From positions 1-33,839 of the forward strand of contig JAQTUP010000013.1 of assembly GCA_028707275.1 (NCBI GenBank): a stretch of DNA of 33,839 nucleotides, written 5' to 3'. Every line of letters begins with the position of its first letter. The stretch's first letter is position 1. The stretch is from Gallionella sp. GTDB taxonomy: Bacteria; Pseudomonadota; Gammaproteobacteria; Burkholderiales; Gallionellaceae. Of this stretch, positions 7,021-14,687 are shown piece by piece. Both the position numbers and the translations under genes were made by a program. A model generated the notes under the pieces. The model worked only from the letters and a program-made list of their open reading frames with translations, was not told where the DNA came from and did no database searches.

Positions 7021-8820
7021 CTAATTTCGTCGAGACTCTTTCATATTTCGCGCATTGACCACGGTCGCAACCTGCTGACCGTCTAGGTGCAAATTGATTT
7101 CAAGGGCTTCTTTGGCATTTTGGTTACCAAAATATGCCATCATCTGGGCAATTACCCCGCCCATTGTGCGTTGGGATTCTGTTCCTTCAAATACCGTTTT
7201 ATTGAACAATGTCCCTGCGCCATATCCTGCTAAACCTGCCGCGCCAACCATTGCCCCCGCAGTGCCCAGCGCGGCAGCACTTCCTTGCGCAATCGCTCCA
7301 ACACGCATTCCGCCTAATAGCAAAGCTGCTTTTCCAATATCCTTAATCCTTGCTAACGCGCCCCCTGCCGCAGCTGCCGCACCTGTTTCAGCGAGAGCGG
7401 GCAATGCACTTGCACCGCCTAAACTAGCAGGGAAGTTCGTCACAAACACAGGGGTGACACCTGTCGCGGCTTCGATAGCCTTTCCCTGTGCCACTCCTTT
7501 TGCTGTGCTGAACAAACCAGATAACGCCCCGCCCGCGCCTTTGGTAAACTTAGTGGCGATATACGCCAGCATCCCCGCACCAATCACACCCGCCCCGATA
7601 CTAGCGGCATTCTTTGCCGTTTCGCTTTGAGCAGTCAACTTAGTAAGGGCAGCCCCTGAGTTTGACAATTTGTCAAAAATAGTCGTCACTGTGCCGCTCA
7701 AAGGTTCAAACACCTCAGCCAATAGGCTAGACCAGGTGTTTTTCAAGCGGTCGGTCTGAGCATTCATCCCGTCCATTAAAATATTCAACTTTTGCGTGGA
7801 GGAATAACTATCGCTTACAGCGGCTTCGATTTCTTTATAGCCTTTTCCTGCCATCAATGCGGCCAATGCTGCGCGTCCACCCTCCTCACCAAAAATCTTC
7901 TCTGCCAATAAAAGGCGATTACCATCGCCCTTAACCGCTTTTAACTTAGCGCGGATCAACTCTAACGACTGAGCAATACCAATAAACTTACCTTCATCAT
8001 AAAATAAATTATCAAATTTACCGCCTTTTTCCGTCGCCAAGCCTAATTCCAGCATTGCTTCGCGAGCATGTTTCGTCTTGCCCGTGGTGTTTTCCAGCAT
8101 GCGATTAAGCGACGTACCTGCCATTTCGCCTAGCGGCGACAACATCGCCAGCGCAATGGCGGTGCTTTTTGAACTTTCACCCAACGCTTTCGCGCTAAAA
8201 CCCGCTTGCTGCATACCGTAAACCAACTTTGGGATACTGGTTGCGGCGGCATCATCTACTCGCACCAACATATCTGCCAACTCGCCGTATTGATCCTTTT
8301 TAAGGTCAAACATTGACCCCAAATTAACCAGATTCACCGCCGCAGTGCCTTCGTCCATCTTAGACAAAGTGGCAAGCGTTGCCACAGACATCGCCGCGCC
8401 TTTTTCCCCGCCAATGTCGCCCTGTGCCAACCCGCCTTTCAGCAGCTCGTTTTGGATATTGGTTGCGCCCACCTTTGAAATGCGCGTTTTATTGGCAATG
8501 ATGTCCGAGGTATTGGCAACCTCTTTAAGTTGTGCATTCAGCTCGGCGGCGGCTTTGGTATTTGAACCCAAGTTTGCCCGCACATTCAGCATGGCCTCTT
8601 CTAAATCAGCAGCGGGCTTGACCACACCGCCCATTTTGCTTAATCCGTATTGCCACGCCGCCGCGCCCTTGCCGACTTCGATCCACGCGTCGTTAAATTT
8701 CTTCTTTACCTCGTCGGCATATTTTGATAGCTTGCGCGTATCGTTTCCGACGGTATTTAATACCGATGACGCACCATTCAGTGCGGTGATACTTAAAGCA
8801 AGGGCAAGGGTGGATGACAT
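7021..8820 (-). CDS. Tail tape measure protein (Mu gp42-like)
   Basis: 599 residues. Residues ~60-380 are a TP901-type tape measure core, with ATSIPKLVYGMQQAGFSAKALG, LSPLGEMAGTSLNRMLENTTGKTKHAREAMLELGL and IFGEEGGRAALAALM segments. Hydrophobic Ala/Gly-rich stretches near residues ~405-425 and ~490-545 would be membrane-active once ejected. Length sets the tail length; at roughly 1.5 Å per residue this predicts a tail of about 90 nm, an estimate only. It is followed by a terminator. The start codon abuts an oppositely oriented membrane-protein gene. Confidence 0.9.
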   Translation of the reverse strand: MSSTLALALSITALNGASSVLNTVGNDTRKLSKYADEVKKKFNDAWIEVGKGAAAWQYGLSKMGGVVKPAADLEEAMLNVRANLGSNTKAAAELNAQLKEVANTSDIIANKTRISKVGATNIQNELLKGGLAQGDIGGEKGAAMSVATLATLSKMDEGTAAVNLVNLGSMFDLKKDQYGELADMLVRVDDAAATSIPKLVYGMQQAGFSAKALGESSKSTAIALAMLSPLGEMAGTSLNRMLENTTGKTKHAREAMLELGLATEKGGKFDNLFYDEGKFIGIAQSLELIRAKLKAVKGDGNRLLLAEKIFGEEGGRAALAALMAGKGYKEIEAAVSDSYSSTQKLNILMDGMNAQTDRLKNTWSSLLAEVFEPLSGTVTTIFDKLSNSGAALTKLTAQSETAKNAASIGAGVIGAGMLAYIATKFTKGAGGALSGLFSTAKGVAQGKAIEAATGVTPVFVTNFPASLGGASALPALAETGAAAAAGGALARIKDIGKAALLLGGMRVGAIAQGSAAALGTAGAMVGAAGLAGYGAGTLFNKTVFEGTESQRTMGGVIAQMMAYFGNQNAKEALEINLHLDGQQVATVVNARNMKESRRN

Positions 8821-9124
8821 GATGACGGACTCACTTTCATGGTTTTATGTGTTGATCGTATCTATTCCCGCGCTGACGATTTTGTTTGCGACCGTCAGGG
8901 CGAAACAGGCGAATAAGCAAGACAGGTGGTCAAGCAATATGATCGAGCTGTCCGCCTTCTTCACCATCCCGCTGTTTTATGGCGGGGCGGCAATTTGTGG
9001 CTTGGTGGTGAGCGTACTATGGGAAGGTCATGCGGGAGGGGGGTTCTTGCTGGGGGCGGGGGTTGCCTTGCTACTGGGTGAAGTTTGGCTACTTTCCCGC
9101 TTGAGCAGGTCGCTTGCGTCTTGA
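8819..9124 (+). CDS. Small membrane protein with three predicted helices, antisense to the tail operon; holin or accessory-gene candidate
   Basis: 101 residues from the ATG at 8819, with an AGGG-type ribosome binding site eight bases upstream. Hydrophobic segments lie at residues ~7-24, ~43-67 and ~73-93, with a basic loop (RAKQANKQDR) after the first and a basic C-terminus (SRLSRSLAS). It fills a 268-bp hole in the minus-strand tail operon between gp41' (ending at 9089) and the tape measure start, and overlaps gp41' by 36 bases tail to tail. The orientation is opposite to every neighbouring gene. Three helices in ~100 residues is the topology of class I holins, but a lysogenic-conversion (moron) protein is equally possible. 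I do not recognise its family. Confidence 0.6.
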   Translation: MMTDSLSWFYVLIVSIPALTILFATVRAKQANKQDRWSSNMIELSAFFTIPLFYGGAAICGLVVSVLWEGHAGGGFLLGAGVALLLGEVWLLSRLSRSLAS

Positions 9125-9313
9125 TACAAAGGTTTCTGTGGTACTTCCCCCACCACTGGCTTTGCCACCGTTCATTTCGACATAACATTCCAAGTGCTTA
9201 ATCGCTTCGGCTTCAGTCATATTCAAAGATTCTTGATGGCTGAAGCCGATCTTACGCAGGGCTGCCAGTAGCTTGTAATTCTGGCACGGCAGGTTGACGA
9301 AAGGTTTTAAGTT
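9089..9313 (-). CDS. gp41' tail assembly chaperone extension (made by frameshift)
   Basis: This reading frame lies after and partly within gp41 and reads NYKLLAALRKIGFSHQESLN then MTEAEAIKHLE, the GpE/gp41'-like signature of long-tailed phage chaperone extensions. It has no good start of its own, and stop codons (TGA x3) in this frame lie just upstream. The frame is +1 (equivalently -2) relative to gp41. A GGCGAAAAAC site (A-run at 9312-9316) permits a -2 slip of one lysyl-tRNA. The fusion would be 95 gp41 residues plus 74 new ones, 169 in all. The fused chaperone would bind the tape measure while gp41 recruits tube subunits. Confidence 0.75.
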   Translation of the reverse strand, partial: NLKPFVNLPCQNYKLLAALRKIGFSHQESLNMTEAEAIKHLECYVEMNGGKASGGGSTTETFVSRRKRPAQAGK

Positions 9314-9596
9314 TTTCGCCCACTTCCTTAATCCCCTTCATCATCACACCCATATCATCTTCATACATATTCAACAGCATATCCAGCGTGATTTGGTCAT
9401 TGCTTAATGTACCGATGGAGACGATCTGTTCGCGCACGATTGCCAGACCAAAGAGTGCCTCGCCTTTATTCGCGACTTGCTCATTTGATGCTGCCGCAAG
9501 CGTATCCTTGACCAGCTGGGGGCGCACTTCAAAAGCAGAGTGCACGACACCATCAACTTCGATCCCATTAAGGAGCGTATCTTTATGCGTAATCAT
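9252..9596 (-). CDS. gp41 tail assembly chaperone (pre-frame)
   Basis: 114 residues, beginning MITHKDTLLNGIEVDGVVHSAFEVRPQLVKDT and containing EALFGLAIVREQIVSIG. This is the Mu gp41/tail assembly chaperone type, with position between tube and tape measure as in Mu. It shares its 3' region with gp41'. The start codon overlaps the tube stop by one base. It assists assembly of tube around the tape measure and is absent from the virion in other phages. Confidence 0.82.
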   Translation of the reverse strand: MITHKDTLLNGIEVDGVVHSAFEVRPQLVKDTLAAASNEQVANKGEALFGLAIVREQIVSIGTLSNDQITLDMLLNMYEDDMGVMMKGIKEVGEKLKTFRQPAVPELQATGSPA

Positions 9597-9970
9597 TATT
9601 CAATCACCTTTCGCAATGCCACCATGCTCAAATCCAGCTTTGCTTCGCTATTCACATCGTACTTTTCGCCTACGTCGATGGTGAAGCAATCCAAATAGCT
9701 AGTACGTTTTCCGCCAGCAGACTGAGGATACACGGTGATTTTTGCACCTTGAATCCCAGCCCAGTCAATGCCCCCCGTCAACGGGATCACGGCGGTGACC
9801 TTAAGGTCAATTTCTTCAATCCCTTTAGCAAAGCCTGCGGCTCGCCCATTTTTGTTCATCGTTTTAACAGGCTTACGTCCTGTTTTGGTCGTGACGGATA
9901 GGGTTTCGATTTCAACTTCTAGCCCATTCACCTCCATCACCACCATGCCTAAGTATTCATTTAAAGCCAT
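9596..9970 (-). CDS. Tail tube protein (Mu gpM-like)
   Basis: 124 residues, close to the ~118 of Mu gpM. It starts MALNEYLGMVVMEVNGLEVEIETLSVTTKTGRKPVKTMNKNGRAAGFAKGIEEIDL, the Mu tube family pattern, and is beta-rich as expected for a hexameric ring protein. It follows the sheath gene after a 39-base gap and precedes the chaperones. A good ribosome binding site (AGGAGAAC) precedes the ATG. Confidence 0.9.
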   Translation of the reverse strand: MALNEYLGMVVMEVNGLEVEIETLSVTTKTGRKPVKTMNKNGRAAGFAKGIEEIDLKVTAVIPLTGGIDWAGIQGAKITVYPQSAGGKRTSYLDCFTIDVGEKYDVNSEAKLDLSMVALRKVIE

Positions 9971-10009
9971 GTTGTTCTCCTAATAGTCGAGCAAAAACCA
10001 GACCTACTG

Positions 10010-11434
10010 TTAAAGAATCAAATCAATGCGACCCGCAAACACATGAAGACCATTGACCACGTTGGTCGGAATCTTGGCATTCAAGCGGTTTACGTCTTGC
10101 AAGTCACGTTCCACAATCAAGCTGTCTTTATTCGCGTCCACCAGCTCCACGATTTCCAGTTCTTCCAGCTTGTACAACACGTCCAAAATTTCAGAGCGCA
10201 CTTTCGGTGCGGTGCGTTCGGACAGCTTTTCACGCGGGAAACGCAGCGCGATGCGGTCACGGCACGCCTTACGCACATAGTCCAAGGTGCGGATGGTGGT
10301 AATGTCCAACAAGCTAGGATCCTGAATACCTTGTGGGTCTAGCATGTAGGTCGAGATTGCTCGCACGATTTGCACCACATTACCAGGACCGACTTCCAAG
10401 GGTGTGACGCCGCCATACAATGCCGATTCTTGCTGGGTGCGGGTTAATCGGCTTGCCAAAGGTGGCACAGGTACGCCGAGCAAGGGCAAGGTATTCAATG
10501 GACGGGCAGGATCTTCTTCAAATGCAAGCACCGTGCCCAATGCCGCTGCCAGTTCATATTGCGCTTCGGGCACGTCGGGCAAGTTAGCCAGCACGATACG
10601 CCCTGAGTTCACTGCTGCGGCCACAATTTGCGCGGCGGCAAGGCTATTGATCGTCGCCGCAACCCCAATGGCAGGGCGTTGTTCCATCGGCCCGCTGACA
10701 AAGTCCAGATGCGTGCGCAACTTGGTTAAGCTGGCAGAGTCATTCAGGCTACACACCACAATGTTGTAGTCCAGTGCAGCAACGGCCGCCAACGTGGGGG
10801 CGATGTCTGGATCAACCAAGCCACCCGTCATCGCGGTCATCGTTGCCACTAAGCCAGTGGCCGTGGTACTTGCGGACACACGCAGATCGTTGCCCAAAGT
10901 GCCTTTGTTTTTGGCGGTAAAGATCACCTCACCTGCCCCGCCTGCCGCTACGCTGACAGGTCGGTCCAGTTGCTGACCAAATGCCGTCAGGATGTTTTCT
11001 ACCACAGTCGCCAGCGAGGCATTGGCGGGCACGGCAATTTGGATTTGCACGTCTTCGATATTGACGGTCAATAAGCCAGACACCGTAGGCGTGCCAGACA
11101 AAGTCAGTGTGCCTGTGGCGGCGGCAGACAACAGCGCATCGTCCATCGCCACCGCTGACAGCGCAATGTAGGGATTAGCAATTAACGCCGCCTTACACAT
11201 TAAATGCGCCACCGAACCGCGCCCAAAGTACAAAGAGGCTTGGTTATCGTCAAACACTTCTGTCGGCACATTCGCCGCCACCGTACCACTGGCGAGACGC
11301 TGCCCCACCATCAGCACTTTTTGTTTATTGACGGGTAAGGAACGTACCGCCAGCGAGGTATTAAACTCAAAGTATTTGCCAGGCTTGCGAATACTGGAGG
11401 GGATGTTGGCAAAATCAACATTCTGTGAAGCCAT
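10010..11434 (-). CDS. L: Contractile tail sheath protein (Mu gpL-like)
   Basis: 474 residues, near Mu gpL (495). The N-terminus NVDFANIPSSIRKPGKYFEFNTSLAVRSLP is the Mu-like sheath signature. The middle (ALDYNIVVCSLNDSASLTKLRTHLDFVSGPMEQRPAIGV) and C-terminal parts (VRAISTYMLDPQGIQDPSLLDITTIRTLDYVRKACRDRIALRFPREKLSERTAPKVRSEIL) are also characteristic. It forms the contractile tube around the inner tail tube. The Mu gp38-like small gene normally just upstream of L is missing; only nine bases separate the sheath from the gp37-like gene. Confidence 0.95.
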   Translation of the reverse strand: MASQNVDFANIPSSIRKPGKYFEFNTSLAVRSLPVNKQKVLMVGQRLASGTVAANVPTEVFDDNQASLYFGRGSVAHLMCKAALIANPYIALSAVAMDDALLSAAATGTLTLSGTPTVSGLLTVNIEDVQIQIAVPANASLATVVENILTAFGQQLDRPVSVAAGGAGEVIFTAKNKGTLGNDLRVSASTTATGLVATMTAMTGGLVDPDIAPTLAAVAALDYNIVVCSLNDSASLTKLRTHLDFVSGPMEQRPAIGVAATINSLAAAQIVAAAVNSGRIVLANLPDVPEAQYELAAALGTVLAFEEDPARPLNTLPLLGVPVPPLASRLTRTQQESALYGGVTPLEVGPGNVVQIVRAISTYMLDPQGIQDPSLLDITTIRTLDYVRKACRDRIALRFPREKLSERTAPKVRSEILDVLYKLEELEIVELVDANKDSLIVERDLQDVNRLNAKIPTNVVNGLHVFAGRIDLIL

Positions 11435-11443
11435 GTTGTACTC

Positions 11444-12034
11444 CTATCTTAAAGTGACGTTGTCGGTCGCATCTGCGATGCCGTCTTCTGGTTGTAAATG
11501 GTAGTTCATGCCTACCGCCAATAAATCTGGCAGTTGCGACGGTAAGTTGCCCGCTGCGGTGGCGGCAGAAAGGACGTATTTGGTATGCCATTCCTGCGCA
11601 AACACCGCCAAGCCATTGCCGCCCAGCTTGGTGTTATATAAGGTATGCACCGCGCCAGGAACAAAGAGGTCGATTTCTAACCCCAAGTCTTGGTTAAGCA
11701 ACAAAGCCTGTGCGTCGGACAGCAGCTGATACACGCCCACTTCACCCGCCCCTACGCCGCCGTGCCGTGTTTCGCGCTCGCCGCGTATATTTCTTGCCCC
11801 TGCCAATACAGCAAAGGTTAAGGGGATCATCCATTTATCGCGGGATGTGCCGATTGCCTTGGGTGTGCCAATACTTTTCAATACCACCCAAAACGCAGGG
11901 AACTTACGAATCACGGCTGGCAGTTCGCCGTCAAACTCACCACCATAGCTCGCCACTTGCGGCACATAACCTAAGTTTTGCGCCGCCTTCAGTTTGGCAA
12001 TGATGGCATCTTCAATTTGCGCAACGAGGCTCAT
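11444..12034 (-). CDS. Mu gp37-like protein (DUF1834)
   Basis: 196 residues. The N-terminus MSLVAQIEDAIIAKLKAAQNLGYVPQVASYGGEFDGELPAVIRKFPAFWVVLKS is typical of DUF1834, which corresponds to Mu gp37, a presumed neck or tail terminator protein. It lies between the DUF1320 protein and the sheath, as in Mu, and overlaps the preceding stop by one base. Confidence 0.88.
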   Translation of the reverse strand: MSLVAQIEDAIIAKLKAAQNLGYVPQVASYGGEFDGELPAVIRKFPAFWVVLKSIGTPKAIGTSRDKWMIPLTFAVLAGARNIRGERETRHGGVGAGEVGVYQLLSDAQALLLNQDLGLEIDLFVPGAVHTLYNTKLGGNGLAVFAQEWHTKYVLSAATAAGNLPSQLPDLLAVGMNYHLQPEDGIADATDNVTLR

Positions 12035-12459
12035 CAGTAATCCGCCAACGAGGTTCTGCTAAAGGTACGACCAGAGCCTGAGATAGCGACAGGGTTTACC
12101 GACACGGCGGGGGCATTAGCAACCGAGATACCCAATAACACCTTGCCAGACGCCGCATTTTCCAAAAACCGCACTGCGTCTTTGTAGCGACTGCGGGTGT
12201 CATCAGTGACGGTCGCCGTCGCCCCACAAAGACGATAACGGGCTATGTCACAGGCGTATCCCACCAAAATGCGCGGCACCACATCCATCGGCAGTACATA
12301 GCGGCTTTGCAGATATGGGTTGATTTCCGCATCCGCTTCTTCTAGCGCGGTCAATAACACCGCCGCGTCGATTACTCCCAAAGCGGCACGATCCGTGAGC
12401 ATCAAGACTTCATCCGCTCCGAATCTCGCGATCATGTCGCTTTGGTTGGCGTAGGTCAT
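12034..12459 (-). CDS. Mu gp36-like protein (DUF1320)
   Basis: 141 residues. MTYANQSDMIARFGADEVLMLTDRA and EADAEINPYLQSRYVLPM are the hallmark segments of DUF1320/Mu gp36, probably a head-tail connector. The gene follows the gp35-like gene after three bases. Confidence 0.9.
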   Translation of the reverse strand: MTYANQSDMIARFGADEVLMLTDRAALGVIDAAVLLTALEEADAEINPYLQSRYVLPMDVVPRILVGYACDIARYRLCGATATVTDDTRSRYKDAVRFLENAASGKVLLGISVANAPAVSVNPVAISGSGRTFSRTSLADY

Positions 12460-12462
12460 GGC

Positions 12463-12738
12463 TTATTCCTCTGCCTTTTTAGCGGGGGCAGGATTCGCCA
12501 ACTTAATAGCCTTCACTGCCAGCAGAGGTATAGCGGTTTTGTCATCCAACTTAATAGGCTCACCGACGGCGTATTCAGTATGGTCAACATTCAGCGGACT
12601 CAACACGGTGTAATCGTTTTCCGTCAATGGCGCAAGCGCGGTGGCAGCGAAATTTAGATCGGCGGGGTCAGTCATACTGTTCGGTGCATTATCAACTCTG
12701 GTCGGCGGTATTACGGAAAGATTATTTTGTTTCATCAT
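12463..12738 (-). CDS. Small gp35-like head-region protein, unknown function
   Basis: 91 residues between the major capsid and gp36, the Mu gp35 position. It has a Pro/Asn-rich N-terminus and a lysine/alanine tail (NPAPAKKAEE). The segment TVLSPLNVDHTEYAVGEPIKLDDKTAIPLLAVKAIKLA looks like a small all-beta fold. Similar short proteins are common at this point in Mu-like phages. I assign it by position only. Confidence 0.6.
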   Translation of the reverse strand: MMKQNNLSVIPPTRVDNAPNSMTDPADLNFAATALAPLTENDYTVLSPLNVDHTEYAVGEPIKLDDKTAIPLLAVKAIKLANPAPAKKAEE

Positions 12739-12759
12739 GTATTCCTAAGGATTGAATAC

Positions 12760-12777
12760 TCCCCGCCAAAGCGGGGA
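12760..12777. terminator. Hairpin between major capsid and gp35 genes
   Basis: TCCCCGC-CAAA-GCGGGGA is a perfect 7-bp stem with a four-base loop, 9 bases after the capsid stop. It has no T-tract on either side. It may be a partial terminator or a processing/stability structure that lets capsid mRNA outlast the rest of the transcript. Confidence 0.5.
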
Positions 12778-12785
12778 ATGAGTGG

Positions 12786-13742
12786 TTATTCCACGCAGTT
12801 TTGGAAGAAGAAACCTGCATCTTTCGAGACAATGACTTCTTTGACGGATTCGCCGACTCGCAAGATAACGCCTCCACGGAGACCAACCGTCGGTGCAGGG
12901 ATCGTGCCTGCGATCTTGGTACCCCACTGAGCCGTTAAGCCAAAGGTCGGTTGTCCAGTCTGAGCCGCCATTGGGTCAATATTCAGAAGTGCGCAATGCT
13001 TACCCCATGCGCGGACATAATTGGGCGGTTGACCTTTTTTCGCCGTGTTGTAAAAGCCGCGACCAACGATGATTTCTTGCAATTCAAGCAACTCAGCAAT
13101 TTCCGCCGCCGTGACCGCCCCTGCCGTTTGCGCACTTTTGCCGATAGCTTGGGCTAACTTTGGATGTTGGCGCAGCTTTGTCCAGGCTTGCTGACCGATC
13201 ACCATCTTGTTGGGGCGCACCAATACGCTATCCAGCGCAGCCAGAATGGCATCCAGCGGGTCACTGTTGGTCTTATCCGACCATTGCGATGTGCCAGATA
13301 GCGTCGATTTATTGGCAGCGGCATAATTTGCCGCATTAAAAACGGTGTCGGCGACACGAATTTCGCGACCAAGTTGCACCAACCCCGTCAGCATCATGGT
13401 GCTCAAATTAGCTGGACTAACAGGCCCGCCGCTGGAGGGCTTAGGCATTGCATCAAAAGCCGCTTGCTCGTCATTTGGCAAAAGGTCATCCAGCCCATAA
13501 TCCACACATTCATCGGTCACTTCAGTGCCGCCGAAGTCCACCATGTTTGGCTCAGACTTACGCCCAACCAGCGTATTAGGTACGGAATAACCTTGCTCTA
13601 CCGTGTACGTGGTGTACTTGAACTTTTTAGCCGTTGGGATACGGGGTAGCACCTTGTCCGCAATCAAGGCAGATTCTGGGTTTTGATAACCCACCGCAAT
13701 CGCGGTTAACACGGGGTTGACGGGGAAGGCTGTTGTAGACAT
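12786..13742 (-). CDS. Major head (capsid) protein, Mu T position
   Basis: 318 residues, close to the ~305 of Mu gpT, but the sequence resembles the major head subunits of other transposable phages more than Mu T itself. The N-terminus reads STTAFPVNPVLTAIAVGYQNPESALIADKVLPRIPTAKKFKYTTY. The middle has RPNKMVIGQQAWTKLRQHPKLAQAIG, and the C-terminus FGLTAQWGTKIAGTIPAPTVGLRGGVILRVGESVKEVIVSKDAGFFFQNCVE is typical of HK97-fold capsid E/Mu-like coat proteins. It has a good ribosome binding site (AAGGAG) and is flanked by hairpins, consistent with high expression. Confidence 0.9.
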   Translation of the reverse strand: MSTTAFPVNPVLTAIAVGYQNPESALIADKVLPRIPTAKKFKYTTYTVEQGYSVPNTLVGRKSEPNMVDFGGTEVTDECVDYGLDDLLPNDEQAAFDAMPKPSSGGPVSPANLSTMMLTGLVQLGREIRVADTVFNAANYAAANKSTLSGTSQWSDKTNSDPLDAILAALDSVLVRPNKMVIGQQAWTKLRQHPKLAQAIGKSAQTAGAVTAAEIAELLELQEIIVGRGFYNTAKKGQPPNYVRAWGKHCALLNIDPMAAQTGQPTFGLTAQWGTKIAGTIPAPTVGLRGGVILRVGESVKEVIVSKDAGFFFQNCVE

Positions 13743-13823
13743 ATTTAACTCCTTAAAATTTGGAACTTAATCCCCGCCTACGCGAGGATGACGAGCACGT
13801 TGTGCGCTCTATGGTTAATCAGA

Positions 13824-14198
13824 TTAGCCTTGTACCGCCCCTTGGGAGATCATGACCTTACCGACATCGCCCACTACACCAGACACCAACGCCACGCCGA
13901 TAACACGGTTGTTAACCCCCGCAGCGGGCGCAGCAGCCACCGCGCGGCCTGTGCTGTCTGAGGTTAACAAGTCACCCCGAACCACCGTGCCGCCATACAA
14001 CACGTCGGCCGCGCCACTAAGCTGCACATCACAACGCTCACCCGTCACCGAGGGAATGTCCGTTGAAACCCCAATCAAGCTATCGCCCACCGCTGCGCCA
14101 GGCACAACATGCACATCATCTGCGCCTAGCTTCACGATGGTGAACGCTGCTACGGCGGCTGCCGCGATGAAATTTGAAATGTATTGATTACGAGACAT
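13824..14198 (-). CDS. Head decoration protein (DUF2190-like)
   Basis: 124 residues. Small beta-rich protein with GDSLIGVSTD, VQLSGAADVLYGGTVVRGDLLTSDSTGRAVAAAP and VIGVALVSGVVGDVGKVMI, the pattern of DUF2190 capsid decoration proteins. It lies between protease/scaffold I and the major capsid gene and should cap or stabilise the expanded shell. It has an AGGAG ribosome binding site. Confidence 0.78.
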   Translation of the reverse strand: MSRNQYISNFIAAAAVAAFTIVKLGADDVHVVPGAAVGDSLIGVSTDIPSVTGERCDVQLSGAADVLYGGTVVRGDLLTSDSTGRAVAAAPAAGVNNRVIGVALVSGVVGDVGKVMISQGAVQG

Positions 14199-14207
14199 GA
14201 TGGCTCC

Positions 14208-14687
14208 TTAGGCTTTAGCGGCTTGTGCAGATACAAATTGCACAGCTTCTGCGATGTTGATGGTGCGTCCAGCCTGTGCTTCGCTGAACTGATATTCTTG
14301 CGCCTTTGATGCCAGGGCAATCGGGTCGGTCAGGTCGGCGGGTTCGACAAACTTGCCGCCTGCTAACTCGCCAAAGTTGACCAGCTTAGGCATTGCCGTG
14401 AACATATCCTTCATGGCGGATACGAGGGGCTTTTGCGCGGCACCTTCACCAAAATTGACCACGGTGTCTTGGCTTTCCATAAAGTCCAAGCTGGCGACCA
14501 GCACGTCCTTTTGCACGGGCAGCAATTTGCCTTCTTTGACCAAGCCTTCGGCAAAGGCGAGATTCGCGGTATGACGTGCGTCGGCGGTGCGTTTCTTTTC
14601 CGCTTCGGCAAACTGCACTTGAGCGGCTTTCAGCTTGGTGTTTTCTGCCTCCAAGGCTTCAAGGCGGGCTTTTTCTTCGGGTGTCAT
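14208..14687 (-). CDS. Nested scaffold protein (Mu Z-like), internal start within I
   Basis: In frame within I. A strong AAGGAG ribosome binding site precedes ATG at 14687, codon 218 of I. The product of 159 residues starts MTPEEKARLEALEAENTKLKAAQ, a coiled coil typical of phage scaffolds. In Mu the equivalent scaffold Z is made from an internal start in the same reading frame. The site is seen; its use is inferred. Confidence 0.7.
   Translation of the reverse strand: MTPEEKARLEALEAENTKLKAAQVQFAEAEKKRTADARHTANLAFAEGLVKEGKLLPVQKDVLVASLDFMESQDTVVNFGEGAAQKPLVSAMKDMFTAMPKLVNFGELAGGKFVEPADLTDPIALASKAQEYQFSEAQAGRTINIAEAVQFVSAQAAKA

Noticed and set aside
7094..7630. 178-residue plus-strand frame rich in Ala and Pro
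   Set aside because: Antisense shadow of the Ala/Gly-rich tape measure C-terminus.
8345..8818. Long plus-strand frame running into the small membrane gene
   Set aside because: It is antisense to the conserved tape measure sequence; only the portion from 8819 has membrane-protein character and a ribosome binding site.
8961..9188. 75-residue minus-strand frame downstream of gp41
   Set aside because: Pro/His/Arg-rich shadow; the real product in this region is the gp41' frame ending at 9089.
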